A DNA stretch of 45,410 nucleotides, taken from contig JALHMC010000029.1 of the NCBI GenBank assembly GCA_022844225.1, positions 5,921 through 51,330 of the forward strand, given 5' to 3'. Under the pieces are notes generated by a model, which was given only the letters and a program-made list of their open reading frames with translations, made no database searches and had not been told where the DNA came from. The position numbers and the translations under genes were made by a program. Below are positions 26,058-32,769 of the stretch, one piece after another; within the stretch, counting starts at the first letter, position 1, and every line of letters begins with the position of its first letter. The DNA is from Hyphomicrobiaceae bacterium. Its GTDB lineage: Bacteria > Pseudomonadota > Alphaproteobacteria > Rhizobiales > Hyphomicrobiaceae.

Positions 26058-26129
26058 CATAATATATATTATGCGAACGAAATGTCTTGCTCAGAACGAG
26101 CCGCAGGCCAACCCATTGACGCTATAGCG
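26058..26129. promoter_or_regulatory. AT-rich 16-bp palindrome and a second palindrome downstream of pepA
   Basis: CATAATATATATTATG at 26058-26073 is a perfect palindrome in an AT-rich island (about 26040-26075) that stands out from the GC-rich surroundings. A second perfect palindrome, CGCTATAGCG, lies at 26120-26129. No credible gene starts here. They may be protein-binding sites or part of a cryptic promoter. Confidence 0.4.
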
Positions 26130-26232
26130 ACGCACGCCGCCGCCTGCGATGCCACTTCCGCCGACATCAGTTTGATGCAGGGACCCGGGTCGAACTGACG
26201 ATGCTGGCCGACGGGGCGGCCCCGTACGCCGG

Positions 26233-26258
26233 TGACGCCAATGACTCCTCTGGCGTCA
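26233..26258 (-). terminator. Perfect hairpin at the end of the membrane-protein gene
   Basis: TGACGCCA (26233-26240) and TGGCGTCA (26251-26258) form a perfect eight-pair stem with a ten-base loop. It includes the stop codon of the minus-strand gene. No T-run follows on that strand, so termination would need Rho or depend on the hairpin alone. Confidence 0.45.
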
Positions 26259-27023
26259 GTCGCGCACCTTCCGGTTACCACGCATGTGCCAGTGCCCCTC
26301 CTCCAGAATGCGGACCACCTCGGAGAGCAGCACGGCATAGATCGCGATGACGAAGCCGACCAGCACGTTGGATCCGACGACGATGCCCGCGAGTTTGGCC
26401 CATTCGGGTCCCGTGTATGTCGCGATAAGCCTGACAATCAGATCGTCGATCCAAAGGCGCAACGAGAACAGTGCCTCCCCGGCTTGGGCAATGCTGGGCC
26501 GCTGAGGCAGGTCGAGAAGCACCTGACGAACGACGTCCGCCGAAGACGGTGGAGGGAAAAAGCTCATGACGGCCGAGAACAGCAACCCCAGCGGCGCCGC
26601 CATTCGAAAGAAGCCCCAATTCGCCGGCCGCGCGCCGAAGCTGATGGTCAAGCGGCGCAACGCGGCAGAGCCGACGAGCACGACGATCACGAACAACCCT
26701 GAAACGAACATCAACCGTGATGGCATCGTGCCCGCGAACGTCATCAGGGCCACCAGTCCGGCGATGAGCCCCTTGAAGAGCGCCTGCCCCGTCCCGATGA
26801 CACCCCGCAGCAGGCGTCCGATGCCGCCGGTGCGCTCGAAGTAGAATGGCGATTCGAATGCGAGGCGCCTGACCTCGAGGCCAAGACCGAGGCTGACGGC
26901 CAGTAGAGCCGTCGCGGCAGCGAACACGAGCGGCATCTGCCAAGCCAGCCATCCAGCAGCGGCTGCGAGAGCAAGCTCGCACCCGACGATCAGGATATTG
27001 ATCAGGAAGTGGATCAGAAACAC
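26256..27023 (-). CDS. Multi-pass membrane protein of unknown function
   Basis: A 255-residue polytopic membrane protein that I do not recognise. Hydrophobic helices are visible at about 2-25 (LIHFLINILIVGCELALAAAA), 26-45, 80-105 (GLIAGLVALMTFAGTMP), 108-125, 140-160 and near 210-240 (GSNVLVGFVIAIYAVLLSEVV). A soluble loop near 165-195 contains RPSIAQAGEALFSLRLWIDD. The tail is basic (HMRGNRKVRD). I chose the GTG at 27023 because GGCAGGGGACGGCC lies just upstream and the hydrophobic helix starts at once; the upstream frame is Arg/His-rich and unconvincing. It is divergent from mazG. Confidence 0.6.
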   Translation of the reverse strand: MFLIHFLINILIVGCELALAAAAGWLAWQMPLVFAAATALLAVSLGLGLEVRRLAFESPFYFERTGGIGRLLRGVIGTGQALFKGLIAGLVALMTFAGTMPSRLMFVSGLFVIVVLVGSAALRRLTISFGARPANWGFFRMAAPLGLLFSAVMSFFPPPSSADVVRQVLLDLPQRPSIAQAGEALFSLRLWIDDLIVRLIATYTGPEWAKLAGIVVGSNVLVGFVIAIYAVLLSEVVRILEEGHWHMRGNRKVRD

Positions 27024-27128
27024 CGGCCGTCCCCTGCCGCTGCGCCGCCCCCGGATTTCGACACTTGGCGGGCGCTGGGCTAGACGTAACGGGCGCGGGC
27101 GCAAACAGCAATGGCGAGGGACGACGGT

Positions 27129-28034
27129 ATGAGTGACGAGCGAAACCCCATGACGCCCGCACGAGACATCGCGCGCCTCGTCGAAATCATGGCGGCACTG
27201 CGAACGCCGGTGACGGGTTGTCCTTGGGATCTCGAGCAATCATTCGCGACGATCGCGCCTTATACCATCGAGGAAGCCTACGAGGTGGCGGATGCGATCG
27301 ATCGGGGCGATCTGGTCGACCTGAAGGAGGAACTCGGCGACCTGCTCTTGCAGGTTGTCTACCACGCGCGGATCGCCGAGGAGGCGGGGGCCTTCGATCT
27401 GGGTGATGTCGTGCACGGCATAACGCGCAAGATGATCCGGCGACATCCGCACGTCTTCGGCGACCAGCGCGGGGCCACCGCCGCGGAGGCGAAGGCGAGT
27501 TGGGAGCGCATCAAGGCTGAGGAGAAAGCCGAGAAGGCCACAGAGCGGGAGAACGCCGTGCAAGGAGTTCTCGTTGCGAATGTGCGAGGGCAACCGGGTG
27601 CAACTGTCCTCGATGGGGTCCCCACAGCGCTTCCCGCCCTGACACGGGCCGTCAAGTTGCAGGACAAAGCCGCCGCTGTCGGGTTCGACTGGCCGTCGCT
27701 CGAACCCGTTTTCGATAAGATGCGCGAGGAACTCGGAGAGTTGGCCGACGTGGCGCTGGCCGCCGATCCACGCGGCGCGGCGGGACGGGTTGCAGAGCCC
27801 GATCAGGCGCGCATCGAGGAGGAGTACGGAGACCTGCTGTTCGTCATGGCGAACGTCGCCCGGCACCTCAAGATCGATCCAGAGCATGCGCTCCGGCGCG
27901 CCAACTCGAAGTTCATGGAACGGTTCGGCCGGGTCGAGACGAAGCTCGCAGCCCGCGGCAAGACCCCAGCCGACAGCGACCTTGCCGAGATGGACGCGCT
28001 GTGGACTGAAGCCAAGCACGACGAGCGGGCGTAA
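27129..28034 (+). CDS. mazG: Nucleoside triphosphate pyrophosphohydrolase MazG
   Basis: A 301-residue house-cleaning enzyme that hydrolyses (d)NTPs to NMP and pyrophosphate and may lower ppGpp indirectly. It has two MazG-like helical domains. The first includes CPWDLEQSFATIAPYTIEEAYEV followed by KEELGDLLLQVVYHARIAEE, the EExxE/ExxD metal site; the second has REELGELADVALA and EEEYGDLLFVMANVARHL. A charged linker (EEKAEKATEREN) separates them. The ATG at 27129 has GAGGGA upstream; an ATG at 27111 is possible. It ends 18 bases from the convergent MFS gene. Confidence 0.93.
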   Translation: MSDERNPMTPARDIARLVEIMAALRTPVTGCPWDLEQSFATIAPYTIEEAYEVADAIDRGDLVDLKEELGDLLLQVVYHARIAEEAGAFDLGDVVHGITRKMIRRHPHVFGDQRGATAAEAKASWERIKAEEKAEKATERENAVQGVLVANVRGQPGATVLDGVPTALPALTRAVKLQDKAAAVGFDWPSLEPVFDKMREELGELADVALAADPRGAAGRVAEPDQARIEEEYGDLLFVMANVARHLKIDPEHALRRANSKFMERFGRVETKLAARGKTPADSDLAEMDALWTEAKHDERA

Positions 28035-28052
28035 TTGTCGACGCCCGCTCGT

Positions 28053-29276
28053 CTACGCGGGACGTCTGGTGTCCTTACTAAACCACAGCCACGTCACAGC
28101 GAGGATCGGTCCGATGAGCAGGAGCGAGGCGTTGCTGTTAAGCGGTGACCAGCCGATCCGCTCCTGCAGGAGCCCTGCGAAGAAGCTGGCGGTCGCCGTG
28201 GTGCCGAACACAAGGAAATCATTGAGGGCCTGGGCTTTGCCCTTCTCGTTGGGCCGATAGGTGGTCGTCACCAGCGTCGTCGCCGCGACGAACAGGAAGT
28301 TCCAGCCGACGCCATTGAGCGTCAGCGCGATACGGAAGTGCCACGCGGACTGCCCATGAAGGGCGAAGAAAATTGCGGCGACCATGACGACAATGCCGGC
28401 CGTCATCACGCGGACGATGCCGAAACGCGTAATCAGATGCCCCGTGAAGAAGGACGGCACGAACATCCCCATCACGTGCAAGAAGATGACGAGATGGGTT
28501 TCGGTGTGCGGCAGGCCGCACGCGACCACGGCCAGCGGCGAAGCTCCCATCACGAGGGCCATGAGACCGAACGAGGACATCCCGCAGACGGCGGCTGCGA
28601 TGAAGCGCGGCTGCATGGCGATCTGCAACAACGGTCGAGGCGGTGTCACCGGCGCGGTTGCCGTCGCAGCGCTCGGCGCGGGAGGCTTGTGGGAAGGAAA
28701 GCGGATGAACGACATGACCGTGAAGACGATCAAGTGAAAAACGATCATGCCGCCGTAGGTAGCCAGATAGGGCGGATCGACCTGATCGTGAGTCCACCGC
28801 ACCATAGCGGGGCCGATGACGCCGGCAACGACACCGCCGGCCGTTACCCAGGAGATGGCCTTGGCCGTAAACTCGGGCGGCGCCAACTCGACGGCCGCGA
28901 ATCGATACATCTGGAGGCTGGCGACGGCATAGCCGAGAATGAGGCCCGCCGTGCACATGACCAGGAAGCTCTGCGCAAAGAGGCCGTAGCCAAGCAACGC
29001 CGAGCCAAACATGCCGAATACCGAGGCCAGCCGGAAGCCGAAACGGCGTCCCTTGCGCTGCATCAGGAGCGCGGCCGGAAATACGGAAAGCATGACGCCG
29101 ACGTGCTGCAACGTCGTCGGCAGCGTGGCAAGCTCACGGGTGGGGTAGAACTGGATGATGGACAGTGCAGTCGCCGCAAACATCGCCGTGTTGCAGGCCT
29201 GCCCGAACGCTTGACACGTGGCCAGCAGAACGAGATTGCGCCGCATGTGCGCCAGATCGGTTGAAATTTTCGTCAC
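28053..29276 (-). CDS. MFS transporter
   Basis: A 407-residue integral membrane protein with about 12 predicted helices in two halves, separated by a Pro/Ala-rich loop (HKPPAPSAATATAPVTPP). The A-loop-like motif appears as LMQRKGRRFGFRLASVFG after helix 2, and the equivalent in the second half is ITRFGIVRVMTAG. This fits a drug/proton or metabolite antiporter of the major facilitator superfamily; the substrate cannot be told. The start is a GTG at 29276. GGGGG runs almost into it and is also part of a hairpin (see 29280-29306). An ATG at 29246 is an alternative start. Confidence 0.82.
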   Translation of the reverse strand: MTKISTDLAHMRRNLVLLATCQAFGQACNTAMFAATALSIIQFYPTRELATLPTTLQHVGVMLSVFPAALLMQRKGRRFGFRLASVFGMFGSALLGYGLFAQSFLVMCTAGLILGYAVASLQMYRFAAVELAPPEFTAKAISWVTAGGVVAGVIGPAMVRWTHDQVDPPYLATYGGMIVFHLIVFTVMSFIRFPSHKPPAPSAATATAPVTPPRPLLQIAMQPRFIAAAVCGMSSFGLMALVMGASPLAVVACGLPHTETHLVIFLHVMGMFVPSFFTGHLITRFGIVRVMTAGIVVMVAAIFFALHGQSAWHFRIALTLNGVGWNFLFVAATTLVTTTYRPNEKGKAQALNDFLVFGTTATASFFAGLLQERIGWSPLNSNASLLLIGPILAVTWLWFSKDTRRPA

Positions 29277-29279
29277 TCC

Positions 29280-29306
29280 CCCTGCACCAGCAATACCTCT
29301 GCAGGG
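29280..29306 (-). promoter_or_regulatory. Hairpin that buries the MFS ribosome site
   Basis: Read on the minus strand, CCCTGCA (29306-29300) pairs perfectly with TGCAGGG (29286-29280) across a 13-base loop. The second arm is the Shine-Dalgarno-like GGGGGA right before the GTG start. Such a hairpin could limit translation until opened by heat, a regulator or a small RNA. Confidence 0.45.
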
Positions 29307-29407
29307 AAGTGAAGATGGCTGGAATCAGCAGATGTCAATCCGCTCCGCTCCAGCCATGCCGCTCAAGCAGAGCCGCTATGCGCCGGACGCCATCGTGGGA
29401 TGTAGCG

Positions 29408-30784
29408 CTAATCGGGGCGAACTGGCGGCAATTCGGCTGTGCGCGACATGAGTTGCTGATCCAGCCGGTGACGCTTGTCGGCCGGAACGCGAACCGTGAC
29501 GTGCGCCGCGCCCGCCTCGTCGGACTCCCGGGTCACCACCTCAGCATTCTCGTAGAGCCAGGACAGGAGGCGTCCCTCCTCGGGACGCACGACCACGTCG
29601 ATGAGGACATCGGACGCCGACAGGCGCTGATCGATCGAGGCCAGCAGCTCCGAGATCCCCTCACCTGTTACGGACGAGACGAGCGCGGGCGGAGCGGGCT
29701 TGCGCCGCGCGGCATGACCGGCCTCCTCGCGCCCCTCAGGAGAGAGCCGGTCGATCTTGTTCCAGACCTCGAGGATATGCGCCGACGGTCCTTCAACGGC
29801 GACGCCGAGTTCGCCGAGGACGTGGTTCACGTCGGCGGCTTGGGCGTCGGTCTCCGCGTGTGAGATGTCACGGACGTGGAGGATGAGATCGGCCTCGATC
29901 ACCTCCTCCAACGTGGCGCGGAAAGCCGCGACCAGCATGGTCGGGAGATCCGAGATGAAGCCGACCGTATCGGACAGGATGATCCTGCGCCCGCTCGGCA
30001 ACCTGATCTCGCGCATGGTTGGGTCGAGCGTCGCGAACACCTGGTCCTTGGCGAGCACACCCGCGCCCGTCACGCGGTTGAAGAGCGTCGATTTTCCGGC
30101 GTTGGTGTAGCCGACGATCGCGGTCACGGGGTAGGGCACGCGCCGGCGCCCGGCCCGATGCAGCTCACGCGTGCGTACGACGGTCTCGAGTTCGGCCTTG
30201 AGCGCGTCGATCCGATCCTGGATCAGCCGGCGATCGAGTTCGAGCTGGGTTTCGCCAGGACCACCGAGAAAACCGGCGCCGCCACGCTGGCGCTCGAGAT
30301 GGGTCCAGGAACGGACCAGCCGGCTCTTCTGGTAAGTCAGATGGGCCAGTTCGACTTGCAGCCGGCCCTCGCGCGTCCTGGCGCGACGGCCGAAGATCTC
30401 GAGGATCAGTCCGGTTCGATCGACGACCTTGGCATTCCAGGCCTTCTCCAGGTTTCGCTGCTGGATCGGCGTGACGGCGTGGTCGACGACCACGAGGCCG
30501 ATGTGTCGCTCGTCGACCAGCGCCCTGACCTCGTCGACCTTGCCGCTGCCGAAGAGTGTTCCGGGCCGAGGATTGGGAACGGTGACGACCAGCCCCTCGA
30601 CGACATCGAGTTCGATGGCCTGGGCGAGACCGGTCGCCTCGGCGAGGCGGTCCTCGGGGCTGTGCAGGGCCTTAGCGGCGGCGCGTGCGGGATCTGTTGC
30701 TCCGTCGCTACCGCGCTGCGAACGGCTGGTCAGGATCGGGACCAGCACGAGCGTCCGCATCACGGGCGCATCCCGCTCCACCAT
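29408..30784 (-). CDS. hflX: Ribosome-associated GTPase HflX
   Basis: A 458-residue GTPase that binds the 50S subunit and can split stalled ribosomes. The HflX N-terminal domain has GTLFGSGKVDEVRALV, VVDHAVTPIQQRNLEKAW and RTREGRLQVELAHLTYQ. The linker GGAGFLGGPGETQLELDRRLI is the family signature. The GTPase core shows GYTNAGKST (G1), SDTVGFISDLP (G3) and NKID (G4). The C-terminal extension ends ELPPVRPD. It lies 62 bases downstream of hfq on the same strand, the classical hfq-hflX pair. Confidence 0.95.
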   Translation of the reverse strand: MVERDAPVMRTLVLVPILTSRSQRGSDGATDPARAAAKALHSPEDRLAEATGLAQAIELDVVEGLVVTVPNPRPGTLFGSGKVDEVRALVDERHIGLVVVDHAVTPIQQRNLEKAWNAKVVDRTGLILEIFGRRARTREGRLQVELAHLTYQKSRLVRSWTHLERQRGGAGFLGGPGETQLELDRRLIQDRIDALKAELETVVRTRELHRAGRRRVPYPVTAIVGYTNAGKSTLFNRVTGAGVLAKDQVFATLDPTMREIRLPSGRRIILSDTVGFISDLPTMLVAAFRATLEEVIEADLILHVRDISHAETDAQAADVNHVLGELGVAVEGPSAHILEVWNKIDRLSPEGREEAGHAARRKPAPPALVSSVTGEGISELLASIDQRLSASDVLIDVVVRPEEGRLLSWLYENAEVVTRESDEAGAAHVTVRVPADKRHRLDQQLMSRTAELPPVRPD

Positions 30785-30846
30785 AGTGCGGCCGGACTTG
30801 CGCGGCGTCGCATCGTCAGTCGTATCGTCGATGGCTTTGTCTCGAT

Positions 30847-31101
30847 TCAGCTTTGAGCGCCTTCCGCCGGATCGGTATCCATCAGATGGACCGGTCCTCC
30901 AGGCATGATCGTTGATATGGCGTGCTTATAGACGAGTTGCGAGTGCCCATCGCGGCGCAGCAGCACACAAAAATTATCGAACCACGTGACGATCCCCTGC
31001 AGCTTCACACCATTGATGAGAAAAATGGTCAGCGGCGTCTTGTTTTTGCGGACATGATTGAGGAACGTGTCCTGAAGGCTTTGTGGGCGTTCGGCTGCCA
31101 T
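30847..31101 (-). CDS. hfq: RNA chaperone Hfq
   Basis: An 84-residue Sm-like protein that forms a hexameric ring and pairs small RNAs with mRNAs. The Sm1 region is [26 protein letters not shown] and the Sm2 signature is [26 protein letters not shown] is the usual alphaproteobacterial start. I placed the start at the ATG at 31101, preceded by GGAAAGCAA. The frame stays open for 51 more codons to 31254, giving a Lys/Pro-rich extension; translation from there is possible but the ribosome sites look worse. It is followed by hflX. Confidence 0.93.
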   Translation of the reverse strand: MAAERPQSLQDTFLNHVRKNKTPLTIFLINGVKLQGIVTWFDNFCVLLRRDGHSQLVYKHAISTIMPGGPVHLMDTDPAEGAQS

Positions 31102-31345
31102 TTGCTTTCCATTCTTGTTTTCTTTGGCGCTCTTGTTGTCTGCAACCGGACCATCGACGGGCGCCGTTCTCGGCGCTTTCGCCGAGGCAGGCTCTCGGGT
31201 CGGTCGTGCCGTGTCCTGTCGTTCGCGTGGCATCAATATGTTCGTTCTTGTCAAGACACCTTATGCGTAATGGCTCGAAAGCCGTTTCGCAAGTGCGTTG
31301 GCAGCCTTGGGAATCGCGCGTAGGTGGCAGGGATCAGACCACGTC

Positions 31346-32740
31346 TCAACCCGCCTTGGTCTCACCCATGCGCTGCTCAGAGCCGACACCCAGCGCGCGG
31401 AGCTTGCGGTGCAGCGCAGACCGCTCCATGCCGACGAACTCGGCTGTGCGCGAGATGTTGCCGCCGAAGCGGTTGATCTGGGACAGCAGATACTCGCGCT
31501 CGAAGATTTCCCGCGCCTCGCGCAACGGCATGGACATCAGATGCTCGGCCCCACCGTTGACGGGCAGCGGCACGTTCGAGCCGATCTCCTCCGGCAGCAT
31601 ATCGGCCGTGATCACGGTGCCGGGCTCGCCGCCCGAGAGGATCATCAGCCGCTCGATGTTGTTCCGGAGTTCGCGCACGTTGCCCGGCCAGTCGTGCGCC
31701 TGGAGAACGGCGATGGCGTCATCACCGATCCGACGCGGGGAGAGACCAGACGCATTCGCCAGCTGGCCGACGAAGTATTCGATCAGAGCCGGGATGTCAT
31801 CGCGGCGCTCGGCGAGACTCGGCACGCGTAACGGCACCACCGAGAGGCGGTGGTAGAGGTCCTGGCGGAAGCGGCCTTCCTGCATTTCGCGCTCGAGGTC
31901 GCGGCTGGTCGAGGTCACGATCCGCACATCGACCGACACCTTGTTGGCCCCGCCGATCCGGAGGAACTTCTGCTCAACGAGGACGCGCAGCACTTTGCCC
32001 TGCGTCTCGAGCGGCATGTCGGCGACTTCGTCGATGTAGAGCGTGCCGCCATGCGCCTCCTCGAGTGCGCCGACCTTGCGGGGTCCGGCGCGATCCTCGG
32101 TCCCGAACAATTCCTCTTCCACCCGCTCCGGCGCCATGGCTGCTGCATTGAGCACCACGAACGGGCCGTCGGCACGGGTCGATTTGCCATGAATCACCCG
32201 CGCAGCGAGCTCCTTGCCCGTGCCCGATGCGCCGCGGATCAGAATGCGGCTGTTGGTCGGTGCGACCCGCTCGAGCTGGCTGCGCAAGGCGTTGATCGCG
32301 GTCGACTTGCCAATCATCTCGGCGCTCTGCGTCGAGCGCTCGCGAAGCTCCCGCACCTCGCGGCGCAGTTGAGACGCCTCCAGTGCGCGGAGGGTCACGA
32401 GAATGAGGCGATCGGCTTTGAACGGCTTCTCGATGTAGTCGTAGGCCCCACGGCGAATGGCGGTGACGGCCGTTTCGATGTTGCCATGCCCGGAAATGAT
32501 GACCACGGGCAGGTCGGGATGCGCCCGTTTGATGTGGCTGAGCACCTCCAAGCCGTCGAGGCGGCTCCCCTGCAGCCAGATGTCAAGGATGACGAGGTGG
32601 GGGCGACGATCCTCAATCGCGCGCAAGGCTTCGTCCGCATCCCTGGCCGAACGCGTGGCGTGACCCTCGTCTTCGAGGATGCCCCCGATCAGGTCACGGA
32701 TATCGGCCTCGTCATCGACAATCAGGACGTCGGCTGCCAT
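31346..32740 (-). CDS. ntrX: Nitrogen response regulator NtrX (sigma-54 regulator type)
   Basis: A 464-residue response regulator, partner of NtrY. Receiver residues 1-120 contain the phospho-acceptor Asp53 in VILDIWLQG. The AAA+ domain (about 143-380) has a Walker A GASGTGKE and a Walker B region GGTLYIDEVADMP. The sigma-54-contacting GAFTGA loop is absent; the equivalent stretch reads ELFGTEDRAGPRKVG, as reported for other NtrX proteins. The C-terminal Fis-type helix-turn-helix is NISRTAEFVGMERSALHRKLRALG. GAGGAG precedes the ATG. It lies 29 bases after ntrY and probably acts on nitrogen, redox and cell-cycle genes, but not as a normal sigma-54 activator. Confidence 0.94.
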   Translation of the reverse strand: MAADVLIVDDEADIRDLIGGILEDEGHATRSARDADEALRAIEDRRPHLVILDIWLQGSRLDGLEVLSHIKRAHPDLPVVIISGHGNIETAVTAIRRGAYDYIEKPFKADRLILVTLRALEASQLRREVRELRERSTQSAEMIGKSTAINALRSQLERVAPTNSRILIRGASGTGKELAARVIHGKSTRADGPFVVLNAAAMAPERVEEELFGTEDRAGPRKVGALEEAHGGTLYIDEVADMPLETQGKVLRVLVEQKFLRIGGANKVSVDVRIVTSTSRDLEREMQEGRFRQDLYHRLSVVPLRVPSLAERRDDIPALIEYFVGQLANASGLSPRRIGDDAIAVLQAHDWPGNVRELRNNIERLMILSGGEPGTVITADMLPEEIGSNVPLPVNGGAEHLMSMPLREAREIFEREYLLSQINRFGGNISRTAEFVGMERSALHRKLRALGVGSEQRMGETKAG

Positions 32741-32769
32741 GTGTCGCTCCTCGATTACGTCATCTCAGT

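Noticed and set aside
26069..26437. 122-codon minus-strand frame after pepA
   Set aside because: It mostly overlaps the membrane-protein gene in another frame and is Ser/Arg-rich, as expected of a shadow frame.
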